A stretch of 64,000 nt of DNA from Megaustenia siamemsis (GCA_032433765.1 JAVIAB010000160.1:11475436-11539435), one strand, 5' to 3'. Counted from the stretch's first letter, positions 31,330-43,924 are shown. The notes: a model not told the origin generated them from the letters alone. Numbers and translations are program-made.

Positions 31330-31832
31330 GACGGAGGGGTCAGAAAACATCATGACACACGATGAGCTGGTTACATGGTCAATACTTGTATATGGAGGGG
31401 TCAGAACAACATCATGGCACACGATGAGCTGGTCGTATGGTCAATACTTGTATATGGATGGGTAAGAACAACATCATGACACACGATGAGCTGGTCGCAT
31501 GGTCAGTACTTGTATATGTAGGGGTCAGAACAACATCATGACACACGATGAGCTGGTCACATGGCCACTACTCGTATATGGAGGGGTAAGAACACCCTCA
31601 TGGCACAAGATGAGCTGGTCACATGGCCACTACTCGTATATGGAGGAGTAAGAACACCCTCATGGCACAAGATGAGCTGGTCACATGGCCACTACTCGTA
31701 TATGGAGGAGTAAGAACACCCTCATGGCACACGATGAGCTGGTCACATGGCCACTACTCGTATGTGGAGGAGTAAGAACACCCTCATGGCACACGATGAG
31801 CTGGTCGCAAAGTCAGTACTCGTATAATTGTA
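31330..31832 (+). repeat. 62-bp minisatellite, about 8 copies
   Basis: The unit contains atggaggggtcagaacaaca, catgacacacgatgagctgg and a tcacatggtcaatacttgta-like end, with a period of 62 bp. Two sub-types occur: early units (tcagaacaacatcatg, caatacttg) and late units (taagaacaccctcatg, ccactactcg). A 14-C run follows at 31842. Confidence 0.92.
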
Positions 31833-32071
31833 TGTGCCTTGAGTCCCCCCCCCCCCAATCCTGCGCAGTGACTGAAACACTACGACATTAGCAGGCTGGA
31901 TCTTGGTTAGACGTAAGAGTTTTCCTTCTCGTAGAGTGGATGCCGTCAAAGAATGTTGACGCCACCCTGCGCGTGTTTTTCTGCCTGTGTTCTCCAATAG
32001 GCGTTCCTTCTCCCTTTGGTAGCTGTTAGGCAGCAGTGGTTTGTTTTCAGGGGTGTCACTCCCAGTGGATA

Positions 32072-34424
32072 GAGCTTTGAATGCCACTCTTCGTCGCGTG
32101 AATTATCTCGTCGTTATATATGCCACTCTTGGTCGCGTGAATTATCTCGTCGTTATATATGCCACTCTTGGTCGCGTGAATTATCTCGTCGTTGTATATG
32201 TCACTCTTGCTCGCGTGAATTATCTCGTCGTTATATATGCTACTCTTGGTCGCGTGAATTATCTCGTCGTTATATATGCCACTCTTGCTCGCGTGAATTA
32301 TCTCGTTGTTATATATGCCACTCTTGGTCGCGTGAATTATCTCGTCGTTATATATGCCACTCTTGGTCGCGTGGATTATCTCGTCGTTATATATGCCACT
32401 CTTGCTCGCGTGAATTATCTCGTCGTTATATATGCCACTCTTGGTCGCGTGGATTATCTCGTCGTTATATATGCCACTCTTGCTCGCGTGGATTATCTCG
32501 TCGTTATATATGCCACTCTTGCTCGCGTGAATTATCTCGTCGTTATATATGCCACTCTTGGTCGCGTGAATTATCTCGTCGTTATATATGCCACTCTTGG
32601 TCGCGTGGATTATCTCGTCGTTATATATGCCACTCTTGCTCGCGTGAATTATCTCGTCGTTATATATGCCACTCTTGCTCGCGTGGATTATCTCGTCGTT
32701 GTATATGCCACTCTTGCTCACATGGATTATCTCGTCGTTATATATGCCACTCTTGCTCGCTTGAATTATCTCGTCGTTATATATGCCACTCTTGCTCACA
32801 TGGATTATCTCGTCGTTTGTATATGCCACTCTTGCTCGCGTGAATTATCTCGTCGTTGTATATGCCACTCTTGCTCACATGGATTATCTCGTCGTTATAT
32901 ATGCCACTCTTGCTCGCTTGAATTATCTCGTCGTTGTATATGCCACTCTTGCTCACATGGATTATCTCGTCGTTGTATATGCCACTCTTGCTCGCTTGAA
33001 TTATCTCGTCGTTATATATGCCACTCTTGCTTACATGGATTATCTCGTCGTTGTATATGCCACTCTTGCTCACATGGATTATCTCGTCATTATATATGCC
33101 ACTCTTGCTCACATGGATTATCTCGTCGTTGTATATTCCACTCTTGCTCACACGGATTATCTCGTCGTTATATATGCTACTCTTGCTCGCATGGATTATC
33201 TTGTCGTTATATATGCCACTCTTGCTCGCATGGATTATCTCGTCGTTATATATGCCACTCTTGGTCGCGTGAATTATCTCGTCGTTATATATGCCACTCT
33301 TACTCGCGTGGATTATCTCGTCGTTATATATGCCACTCTTGGTCGCATGGATTATCTCGTCGTTATATATGCCACTCTTGCTCACATAGATTATCTCGTC
33401 GTTGTATATGCCACTCTTACTCGCATGGATTATCTCGTCGTTATATATGCCACTCTTACTCGCATGGATTATCTCGTCGTTATATATGCCACTCTTGCTC
33501 ACATGGATTATCTCGTCGTTATATATGCCACTCTTGCTCACATGGATTATCTCGTCGTTATATATGCCACTCTTACTCGCATGGATTATCTCGTCGTTAT
33601 ATATGCCACTCTTACTCGCATGGATTATCTCGTCGTTATATATGCCACTCTTGCTCACATGGATTATCTCGTCGTTATATATGCCACTCTTACTCGCATG
33701 GATTATCTCGTCGTTATATATGCCACTCTTGCTCACATGGATTATCTCGTCGTTGTATATGCCACTCTTGCTCGCTTGAATTATCTCGTCGTTATATATG
33801 CCACTCTTGCTCACATGGATTATCTCGTCGTTGTATATGCCACTCTTGCTCACATGGATTATCTCGTCGTTATATATGCCACTCTTGGTCGCATGGATTA
33901 TCTCGTCGTTATATATACCACTCTTGCTCACATAGATTATCTCGTCGTTATATATGCCACTCTTACTCGCATGGATTATCTCGTCGTTATATATGCCACT
34001 CTTACTCGCATGGATTATCTCGTCGTTATATATGCCACTCTTGCTCACATGGATTATCTCGTCGTTATATATGCCACTCTTGCTCACATGGATTATCTCG
34101 TCGTTATATATGCCACTCTTACTCGCATGGATTATCTCGTCGTTATATATGCCACTCTTACTCGCATGGATTATCTCGTCGTTATATATGCCACTCTTGC
34201 TCACATGGATTATCTCGTCGTTATATATGCCACTCTTACTCGCATGGATTATCTCGTCGTTATATATGCCACTCTTGCTCACATGGATTATCTCGTCGTT
34301 ATATATGCCACTCTTGCTCACATGGATTATCTCGTCGTTGTATATGCCACTCTTACTCGCGTGGATTATCTCGTCGTTATATATGCCACTCTTGCTCGCA
34401 TGGATTATCTCGTCGTTGTATATT
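32072..34424 (+). repeat. 39-bp minisatellite, about 60 copies, open on both strands, with higher-order structure
   Basis: The unit is gccactcttggtcgcgtgaa followed by ttatctcgtcgttatatat. As 39 is divisible by three and most units lack stops, very long frames appear on both strands: plus 32041-34428 and 32783-34444, minus 32777-34606 and 32056-32829. They read ATLxRxxYLVVIY and NDEIIHxSKSGIY repeats. One extra T near 32818 shifts frames. Variant types (ggtcgc, gctcgc, gctcac, actcgc; gtga/gtgg/atgg) occur in a 14-unit order repeated 546 bp apart (33341 and 33887). A protein-coding role is unlikely. Confidence 0.95.
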
Positions 34425-34499
34425 TTGAGTGTTTTTTTAACTGAAGCAACAGTTCTACCTGTTGGACCCATCAGAACACTTCTTCTTCTGCGCACAATT

Positions 34500-34990
34500 T
34501 TCATAATTGAGTGCTGTCTCTGCAACGGATGTTGGCTACGAGGGAGTGCAATTCCACTCTGTTTCTTGCTTTGAACGTGCATGTTGTCATAGGCTGACTT
34601 GTCCATCCTTTGATGTTACTCGCCCATGTTAGTCTTGGTCTGCCTCTTTTACCTTGTATTTTCCTTTCCAAGATTACTTTTAGTAAGCTTTTGTGTCTTT
34701 TAACAGCTCCCAAAGTCTAATCTGTTTTGTTGGAATTGTATTTAGTAGTTCTCTTTTATTTTTAGTTGTTTTAAGACTTCACTTGTTTTCTTTTCGTTCC
34801 ATAAAATTCTTCACATTCTTCTATAAATCAACATTTCAAAGGCTTCCATTTTCTGTTTTGCTTTCTTGTCTAATGTCCATGTTTCTGCACCTAACAGGAA
34901 TGGTACAATCGGTACATCCTTAGACGTCGATATTAAAAAGTTCGAAGAAATCGTTCGCCAGTTGGATAGTTGGACATGATTGTAGCAGAT
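34500..34990 (-). mobile_element. LINE family B C-terminal region
   Basis: The minus strand reads MLIYRRMWRISWNEKKT-like, then AVKRHKSLLKVILERKIQGK, RGRPRLTWASNIKGWTSQP and RNRVELHSLVANIR before a stop near 34501. This is the most readable copy of family B in the window. Confidence 0.85.
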
Positions 34991-36250
34991 ACCAATAGCA
35001 CTGGATGGGCTATTTCGATGTAGTGGACAATTTCAATGTAATGGGCACAGCAATCTCACCACCTGTCGGGACTCCACAGGATGAGCACAGTATCTGTTTC
35101 TCCTAAACTGTCACCTTTATGATGAGAGTTGCGTTACACTGGTATGTTAGACAGGAGCCCAACCCATCTGATTTTATCATGTTTGTGTCTCTTTTTCCCT
35201 GGTCTCGACCTTTCGATCTGTCCATTGGCAGCATTGCTGTTGCTAGAACAGCTTTTGGGGTGATCCGAATACAAGCTGCGTGGACATGTCACAAACATAG
35301 AACTTATCAGTTCTATTCTGAGCTCACCTAGATATTAAGAATGGCGTATACATAAGGGGTACGGTACGCAGCGAAGTTCCCTGAGACCCATTCTGGCTAT
35401 TTAGCTTAATGATAAATAAGAGGTAGAGATACGCTAAAAGACTTTATTTGCAACGTTTGTATTAAAGGCAGAAAGCAAAGAGAAGAAGCTAATGGCGTGT
35501 TGTAAACGAAACAACAAATAACAGATAAGTAAAATTATCCTACACCATTAGGACAGGGCTTATTGTATTTTTTCTAGCACCTCCACCCCCTTTTTTCCAG
35601 AATTTTTCCTTTCCCCTACCCAAAGTCAGTAATCCATTATATATATATTGGGAGTGAGTTAGAACACTTATTCTAATAACAACACAACCACTAGCAACAT
35701 CACAATCCGCCCTCTAAACACAGCAGACAGAAAACGATAAAGACGAAACTGTTCACTGCGTGCGTCACTTGTGCAGTGCGGAGTGCGTTAAACACAGGCG
35801 TATTATTCACAAACTAAACGATGATTAACAATGCTGACCTGTAATAAAACACATATATACTAAACCAACTAAATGTCTCCACCCACAATAATATATTCTT
35901 TAGAACAGAGTATTATATTAATATATTAATTGAAAACCTTTGAAACATGTTCCCTGCAAAAACGACATTTCCAGTGTTGACAGTTCACGGCAGGCAACTA
36001 CTGCACAGCTGACAGGTTGTTATGGGACGCTATAGAGGGCGCCATTATCCATTTATTAAAATGACTATCACCACGTCCTCCGATTGGTCAGTTGCCTTAT
36101 CAGTGGATGTGGAAATACTGACTCTTAATTCACAGCTCATATACCGTCTCTGGCAGACACAATAATAGGGACATAGTACACGCTATGGGATAAAGAGAAA
36201 GTATTTTAAAATCTACAATCTGTTTCATTTACATTGCACGATGCAGTTAG
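34991..36250. other. Unassigned; mixed composition with a possible promoter-like stretch
   Basis: No gene or transposon was recognised. About 35950-36130 is less AT-rich, with gattggtca (inverted CCAAT), gcgccattatcc and two gataa-type sites. A perfect donor-like gtaagtat follows at 36270. This could be a promoter and non-coding first exon, but nothing proves it. Confidence 0.25.
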
Positions 36251-37400
36251 GATTTTAACCAAATCTAATGTAAGTATATTCTCTTATTATAGCATTTATA
36301 GCACAATAAATAATAGTAGTTTATTTATATATATTACTGTATACTGTATAGTATTAGAAATTACTAATCAAGTCTCTAGTCTAGTCTAGTACAATGACAT
36401 TAACTAACGGTTACTAACGAGATTACTAAAATTACTTACACTTACTTTATTATCTACTTTATTACCCACAGCCCACAGGTACCTACTATACTTAGGCTAT
36501 ACTTATATATATATATATAATATATATATATATATATAATATTACAATGAATCCTAAGAAAATATAATTTTATATTACTGTTACTGTTATTATATATAAA
36601 ATTGCTATTATTACTAACTTAACTGTTCTATTACTTAAAATAAGTCGGTGCAATATATAATAATAAAAAAAAATATTGTCGCCACAGCGGCTGGTTTTTT
36701 ATGTCACTTGTGGTTTGATGTTGATCCACTTAGACTAGGTCACGAGGAACAATAATGTAACAAGTGTAAATACGAGTGTAGCTAGACTTTGGCTCCAGTG
36801 ACAACCTGCAATGATAATAATACTATAGTATAATAGTGCAATAAAGAATGTGGTCACAACATCCACGGTATCGCACTTTTTTTTCTTTTTTTTTACTTAT
36901 ATGATGGGCATACCAGTTTTATGTAATTAAAGTTTTAAGATATTAATAATAAATGTTTAACATATATAATAATAAAAATATATAATTATATATTATTATA
37001 ATAACTAATAACATAATAATAATGTTATCTGTTATGTCATATTTATATATATAAACAGTTGCTGATGTGATAATAATTCGATTTGTACCTGGCATTCTTC
37101 AAAATAAATATTTGAAATATTTAAATTAAATAATGTTAATTAAAAATTGTTAATGTTATGTTGAGTATTGAGTGATGATTTTAGTTTAAGAGGACAAATT
37201 TATTCACGATCGTTGAAATTGAGTTTATTATTTTATACAAACTGTTTCACGGTAAGTCATAGAACTTGAATATAGTGAGAGTGAATAGAAATGTTAGAAG
37301 TTTACAATACATATACAGAATAATTATACAATATATTATACTTAATTTTTACTAATAAGGTTGGTAAAAGAAATGTAAATTTTCTGAGAAGTGATTATCT
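36251..37400. other. Very AT-rich non-coding stretch
   Basis: Dominated by TA/TTA/AAT runs (for example 36500-36545 and 36960-37010). No frames above 60 codons, and no repeats beyond short microsatellites. Confidence 0.6.
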
Positions 37401-37740
37401 TACTATCTATTGACCTTTCGAGCCGTAGCCGGCCCATAGGGCATAGACTAGACCTAGTAAGATACCCTTTCTACTTTCTCTTACTCTTATATAAATTTTA
37501 ATTCTAGCATTTTTCAATTCTTGTATAAATATTTTATCAAATCCCCCCATTTGTCTCTGTTCTGTGCCAGCAACTATCTCATTGATAGAGCCGATTCTGC
37601 TGCTCTTGCCTCTCCGATAAATGTTCTTCTCAGTGTCTCTCTGGGTTAGCCTCTTTTCCTCTTACCTCTTACCTGTTGTTTCCCACATGAGGGCTTGCTT
37701 GCTTTGTTATTCGAGAAGTGACTGCTTTATGCTTATTTTA
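37400..37740 (-). mobile_element. LINE family A 3' end, inverted
   Basis: Reverse complement of the LINE A tail: attgacctttcgagccgta, then ggcccatagggcatagac and the coding end (NEIVAGTEQRQMGGF-like, AAESALSMR-like). The (atct) tract is short (actatct). Confidence 0.85.
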
Positions 37741-38024
37741 AAATTTCAAGCTTAAAAAAAAGGTGTGACTTTAGAATGAGTATGATTGTCTGATTTATCA
37801 TTAATTATTATTTGATAACATAAGTCTTCCGGTGTGTGACTATGCATGCTGGCAACACGATTCAATTTTCGATGGGAGTCAAATTTAAATTATAAGTGAA
37901 TTTCAATGCCCGTAGTTAAAGAAATTCAAGCGTTCTTGTGCTATTTCGAACAGATTTGTGATTTATTCTTGTCAAAGTGCCATTAGAACATCGGAAGGTC
38001 TGTCAGAATGATTTCAGGTTACAA

Positions 38025-38840
38025 CAGGTGTAAGACAAGGATGTGTCCTCTCACCACTCCTCTTCATCATATATATGGACTAAATAAATCAGGAAACAAC
38101 CAACAATAAGGAAAAATCAAATAATAATATAGAGGTAGAAAATTCCAACATCAACGAGCTACTGTTTGATGACCAATGCCTAATATATGAGGATGAAAAC
38201 CTGCTACAACAGCATATAACATCTCTAGATAAAAGTTGCACAAACTACAGTATGAAAATTAACACAGCAAAAACAGAGGCTATGAGAATAAGCAAATTAA
38301 GACACCCATTAAACATTAAGATCAAAGATAAAGTAATAAAACAAGTAGAATTCAAGTATTTAGGCACAATGTTCACAGAAGATGGAAAACTAGACAGAGA
38401 AATTGACTTGAGAATACAAAAAGCAAATGATGTCACATACCAGCTTTCACCATTGTTAAGACATTCAAACATTTCTATGCCAGCTAAACAACAAATGATA
38501 AATAGCATTTTCATACCAACTTTGTGCTATGAAAGTCAAACATGGACCCTTTCTAAATCACAATTAAGAAAGATCAATACATGTGAGAAGCGATGCTTGA
38601 GAAAAGTAACAAACACAAGAAGAGATAGAATACCAAATGAAACCATAAGAAAAATGGTAGGAACAAAACCCTGCCAAGAATATATAGAACAACAACTTAA
38701 ATGGTTTGGCCACCTGGTCAGAATGAATCCTTACCAATCACCATCAAGGGCGTTCTTCTCGAGAATTCATGGAAAAAGACCAAGAGAAAAACCCAGAAGA
38801 AGATGGATAGATGCAGTGACAGAGACATGTAACAACTAGG
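38025..38840 (+). mobile_element. LINE family D: RT catalytic region to 3' end
   Basis: Starts TGVRQGCVLSPLLFIIYMD, then INELLFDDQCLIYEDE at the catalytic position (FDDQ in place of the usual FADD). KINTAKTEAMRISK, VEFKYLGTMFTEDGKLDREI and FIPTLCYESQTWTLSKSQLR follow, with LKWFGHLVRMNPYQSPSRAF and KPRRRWIDAVTETC at the end. A single 195-codon frame covers 38252-38839, and stops lie only upstream (after YMD). It is comparatively young. Reading through to TCNN and a stop gives the natural C-terminus. Confidence 0.9.
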
Positions 38841-39199
38841 AAAATCACTAATTCAGACAATTTGAGCTGCTCAAGAACGACAAATAATATAACCACGACA
38901 CCTTTTAGGATTCAGTAAAAAAGAGAAAGGAAGAAGAAAGAAGAACGTAAGTCAAATCTCCTTGACTTTTGTTTATGGTGATCAGCTTGCTAAGTCACTA
39001 CAACCTGACTGCCAAAAGTTGATAAGCGGGCTTTGTATACACTACACATATATACTTACAGAACACATCACATACACATACCTATATTTATTTAGAATTT
39101 CATGACAGCTTCATCAAAACAGCTGTGTCACATCAGGACAAAAACAAAGTATTATCATTTTAGATATTTGGGCCTTAGAGAAGTAAAGACAGTATGAAA

Positions 39200-39565
39200 T
39201 GGTCTAGGAAGACAGAATGGAGAGAGTTATATATGAGATATATGAGCCAGAATATGACAGCTTGAACAAAGCTCAGCAAACCAGAAGCTTCTCAGAACAG
39301 GCCACAGTGGCCTCAGAACAAACCTACACAAGATAGGTGGACTTTGCAACTTATGACCCTGGAGCATGCAGATAAACTCCAGAGCACACTCTACAGGACA
39401 GCAGCACTCTAAGAACACAAATATGGCCCACAGAAACAACCCTGCATGACAAATTATGGGAAACAGGTGATTATCTCAAATGCACCATCTTGTCATTGTT
39501 TGATGCAGTTGACAAGTCACATTTTGAAAAAGGTAACAGTGTAAGAAGAAAAGAGTGTGCCCACT
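39200..39565 (+). mobile_element. Jockey-type LINE C-terminal piece
   Basis: The plus strand holds RTGHSGLRTNLHKIG, and in shifted frames PEHTLQDSSTLRTQIWP and TTLHDKLWETGDYL. This matches the region after RNase H in Jockey-like elements (RTGHxRLxxHLxKI...). Several frame changes. Confidence 0.65.
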
Positions 39566-39645
39566 CTATATAAGGACACATCCCTGCTTGACCCACATTT
39601 AACATAAGAAAACTCAGATAATCAGCTATATAATGGCAGGCATAT

Positions 39646-39780
39646 TGTTATGAAGGAGACAAATAATAATACATGAATATTATTATAGAGGGAAACTTCC
39701 GAGGCGATAATTCAGTGAATCATAGGAGGAAGAGGTATGTTTTACAGGACTCAGAAAAACTGATATTGTTATGAAACTTG
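39646..39780 (+). repeat. Dispersed repeat with tRNA-like A box (family U3), copy 1
   Basis: Contains aaggagacaaataataatac, cttccgaggcgataattcag and tgaatcataggaggaagagg. The same order is found at 62425-62547. The gataattcagtgaatcatag part resembles a tRNA A box; no B box was found. Confidence 0.65.
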
Positions 39781-40364
39781 AGTAATGAAGGTGGGCAGCC
39801 TACATTTTGTAGCACCTGTAGAGTTCTGCTCTGCTCACAACATTAAGAGTCTTTGTGGTATCACCTGAGAAAGGTTTTCTCTACTCTCTTTATTTTTCTT
39901 GCGATTGTTACAGTGTGAAAATCATATCAGTGGATTGTCTTTCAGCTCTAAATCCTCACTTGAGTATCAGGGAGTTTATGTTCTACGAATTTCTGTAGGC
40001 ACAGTAGAATGATTCTTGTGTATGCTTTTCTAGTTACACTCAGCAAGAAGATATCCCTAAAGTTGTTGTAATATTCCTTGCCCTATCTGTTACATTTCAT
40101 AATTGTGACATACCTAGTGTCCTTGGGTGTATCTCAACTTCATCTGGATACTTCTTGTCATAATTGTGATTTTGTTGCTGAAAGATGACGACCAGATATG
40201 GATAGTCTAGACTACTGCTGCACTCTCTTGGTCGCATGGTCCAGAATCTGTCTCCACATTATAGACTTGCCAACACCAGTCATACAGCTCTTTGACACGT
40301 AGATACACCAAGAGTTTGGTATATTCTTCATTCAGAACCACACAGAATTGAAATTATGCATCCT
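39781..40364. other. No gene recognised
   Basis: No frame, motif or repeat could be supported in this stretch. Confidence 0.4.
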
Positions 40365-40446
40365 TGCCTTGGGTCTGAGCACCTACGGACATGTTCAGAG
40401 TGTAATGGCGATAATTCACAAATAATTCAATATCTCAACGTCTGCA
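40365..40446 (+). mobile_element. 3' end of the RNase H-type LINE
   Basis: gggtctgagcacctacggac and atgttcagagtgtaatggcg, then caaataattcaat, match the terminus of 26660-27545 (EHLWTCSECN). Confidence 0.65.
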
Positions 40447-40555
40447 ACATTGATCAATTAGTTTGAAAATGTGCTGTAGGATGTTTCAAGATTTTCCTTG
40501 AATACCTTGGAACAGACATTATTGTTCCCTGGGGATTTACTGTTTGAGAGGTCGT

Positions 40556-42588
40556 GAGTGACATAATTAAATTCTCTTTTATATCTAGTTCAGTCATTGA
40601 CATTATAAAGTTCTCTTTATTATCTAGTTCAGTCATTGATATCATAAAGTTCTCTTTTATTATCTAGTTCAGTCATTGACATCATAAAGTTCTCTTTTAT
40701 TATCTAGTTCAGTCATTGATATCATAAAGTTCTCTTTTATTATCTAGTTCAGTCATTGACATTATAAAGTTCTCTTTTATTATCTAGTTCAGTCATTGAC
40801 ATCATAAAGTTCTCTTTCATTATCTAGTTCAGTCATTGACATCATAAAGTTCTCTTTCATTATCTAGTTCAGTCATTGACATTATCTAGTTCAGTCATTA
40901 ACATCATAAAGTTCTCTTTTATTATCTAGTTCAGTCATTGACATCATAAAGTTCTCTTTCATTATCTAGTTCTGTCATTGGCATCATAAAGTTCTCTTTC
41001 ATTATCTAGTTCAGTCATTGACATTATCTAGTTCAGTCATTGACATCATAAAGTTCTCTTTCATTATCTAGTTCAGTCATTGACATTATCTAGTTCAGTC
41101 ATTGACATCATAAAGTTATCTTTCATTATCTAGTTCAGTCATTGACATTATCTAGTTCAGTCATTGGCATCATAAAGTTCTCTTTCATTATCTAGTTCAG
41201 TCATTGACATTATCTAGTTCAGTCATTGACATTATCTAGTTCAGTCATTAACATCATAAAGTTCTCTTTTATTATCTAGTTCAGTCATTGACATCATAAA
41301 GTTCTCTTTCATTATCTAGTTCAGTCATTGACATCATCTAGTTCAGTCATTGACATCATAAAGTTCTCTTTCATTATCTAGTTCAGTCATTGACATTATC
41401 TAGTTCAGTCATTGACATCATAAAGTTCTCTTTTATTATCTAGTTCAGTCATTGACATCATAAAGTTCTCTTTCATTATCTAGTTCAGTCATTGACATTA
41501 TAAAGTTCTCTTTTATTATCTAGTTCAGTCATTGACATCATAAAGTTCTCTTTCATTATCTAGTTCAGTCATTGACATTATCTAGTTGAGTCATTGACAT
41601 TATAAAGTTCTCTTTTATTATCTAGTTCAGTCATTGACATCATAAAGTTCTCTTTCATTATCTAGTTCAGTCATTGACATTATAAAGTTCTCTTTTATTA
41701 TCTAGTTCAGTCATTGACATTATCTAGTTCAGTCATTGACATCATAAAGTTCTCTTTCATTATCTAGTTCAGTCATTGACATTATCTAGTTCAGTCATTA
41801 ACATCATAAAGTTCTCTTTTATTATCTAGTTCAGTCATTGACATCATAAAGTTCTCTTTCGTTATCTAGTTCAGTCATTGACATTATAAAGTTCTCTTTT
41901 ATTATCTAGTTCATTCATTGACATCATAAAGTTCTCTTTCATTATCTAGTTCAGTCATTGACATTATCTAGTTCAGTCATTAACATCATAAAGTTCTCTT
42001 TTATTATCTAGTTCATTCATTGACATCATAAAGTTCTCTTTCATTATCTAGTTCAGTCATTGACATTATCTAGTTCAGTCATTAACATCATAAAGTTCTC
42101 TTTTATTATCTAGTTCAGTCATTGACATCATAAAGTTCTCTTTCGTTATCTAGTTCAGTCATTGACATCATAAAGTTCTCTTTTATTATCTAGTTCAGTC
42201 ATTGACATCATAAAGTTCTCTTTTATTATCTAGTTCAGTCATTGACATCATAAAGTTCTCTTTTATTATCTAGTTCAGTCATTGATATCATAAAGTTCTC
42301 TTTCATTATCTAGTTCAGTCATTGACATTATCTAGTCCAGTCATTAACATCATAAAGTTCTCTTTTATTATCTAGTTCAGTCATTGACATCATAAAGTTC
42401 TCTTTCGTTATCTAGTTCAGTCATTGACATCATAAAGTTCTCTTTTATTATCTAGTTCAGTCATTGACATCATAAAGTTCTCTTTTATTATCTAGTTCAG
42501 TCATTGACATCATAAAGTTCTCTTTTATTATCTAGTTCAGTCATTGATATCATAAAGTTCTCTTTCATTATCTAGTTCAGTCACTGCT
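40556..42588 (+). repeat. Composite 40/22-bp satellite-like array, about 2 kb
   Basis: The main unit is attatctagttcagtcattg followed by acatcataaagttctctttt (40 bp). Shortened units of 22 bp (attatctagttcagtcattg plus ac) occur repeatedly, giving mixed 40+22 blocks. Whole blocks recur, for example around 41760-41880, 41950-42010 and 42060-42150. Variation is slight (tttt/tttc, gaca/gata), so spread was recent. Confidence 0.95.
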
Positions 42589-42747
42589 ATTTATACTGAG
42601 ACCAGGTAGTTTAGGAGTGTGTTTGCTTTTCTGACCTCAGAGTGGAGTCCTGAGTTATGTTCAACTCATTTTTCCAGTGTTTTTAGTCTTGTCATCGATA
42701 GACTGTCTCACTGTCTGTCTTTTTTAAGGGAGCTATTTTGTTGCTTT

Positions 42748-43168
42748 TTTTTACTCTTATTGGTTAGTCGAAGACCCCAGTATCACTGCAAATGAATTAA
42801 AATCCATAATTGCTCAACCGCCCATGCTAGTGAAATCATCCAATTAAAACTCATCTCATTGAAGGATCCAAAGAAAGGCAGCTGCAGTCCCCATCATAGC
42901 AGCTACAGCACATATCATAAGACCAAGCAGCACCAAAAGTGAACGCAGCTGAACTGTCCTTCATCATATGATATCATCATTCACCATAAGTAATCGGAAT
43001 ATCCAAACATGATCCGGATGAAAAACACATCTCACTGTATGCACAGAGCACTGAACTCAGCAGCTCTGGTAGCAAGCAAAACTTGGAATATGAGGAAACT
43101 GCAACAAGAAACACTTTTCAGGCTGAGCCTCAGTGGTTCCTACCCCCTATTCACCATATTGACTGGTA
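42748..43168 (-). mobile_element. Unclassified SINE-like repeat (family U1), copy 2
   Basis: Inverted relative of 16016-16390. The reverse complement has cttgttgcagtttcctcata, ccgcccatgctagtg (complement of the gggcggttgagc block) and the taaaatccataattgctcaa stretch. Its A-rich 3' end lies at about 42748-42760. Confidence 0.7.
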
Positions 43169-43544
43169 GTGAAGTTTTACTCTTATAATTGTATACATTG
43201 TTCAACAGTTTTTAGAATCTTAGAGAGATCACACTGACTTGTCCAGCAGTATTCATTTGCATATCTCTTTGATTCCCATTGCACTTCAGTCTTCTCTTGT
43301 TTCAGCTGATCTATTTGAATTCTGACATTTTGATTAGTTAGGCTCAAGAAGGCCTTAATCTTTTCTATTAATAGAGTTTGTTTTATTGCAATTTGTTCAA
43401 CTCTGTGGAGGGTTTTGAAATTACTCCATGCATTTCTCAAGGTCAAACTGAAACAGACATTTGTTGTCGATTACTTAAACTACGATGTATATATCTTTGT
43501 ATTTCAGTTTGAACACTGTAATGTCGATTATTGCATTTGAAGAC

Positions 43545-43745
43545 AAACATAACATAATGAGCCTTCAGCAAACGTTGTGAGAACACCAGACCCAAGGGTC
43601 GACTATGAAAAAGATGGATTGATGGAATATTAGAAGCACTAGGAAACATAACAGCAGCAGAGAAGAGCAGAAGACCGCAAATTATATCTCCTCTCGATGC
43701 TGGAAGACAAATGAGGAAGGAAAAGAAGAAGAAGAAGAAGACAAA
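43545..43745 (+). mobile_element. LINE family D 3' end
   Basis: Shares gagccttcagcaaacgttgt, ccaagggtcgactatgaaaa and aagatggattgatggaatat with 59263-59450. It ends in a gaag/(gaa)n tail at 43715-43742. Confidence 0.75.
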
Positions 43746-43924
43746 CATTTTTCAATGATCAAAGGTGGTAATTAGCATGCAAATTTACAAAGTGAAGTAA
43801 ACACAATCTTCTAGACTTAAATAAATAAGTCTTTTTTCGAAAACACATACATGTTTTAAACACCATTGGAATAATGTATTCTGTTGAAGAATTGCACATT
43901 CTTTAAATAACATTTTTCTTAGTA

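Noticed and set aside
32041..34428. 795-codon plus-strand frame as a repetitive protein gene
   Set aside because: It is a 39-bp minisatellite open in several frames on both strands, with no gene signals and a frameshift in the array.
32777..34606. 609-codon minus-strand frame as a gene
   Set aside because: Same array read on the other strand; the unique N-terminal 60 codons belong to flanking LINE B-side sequence.
40454..40645. Repetitive peptide gene in the 40-bp array
   Set aside because: Product of the minisatellite; the frame is lost in the next units.
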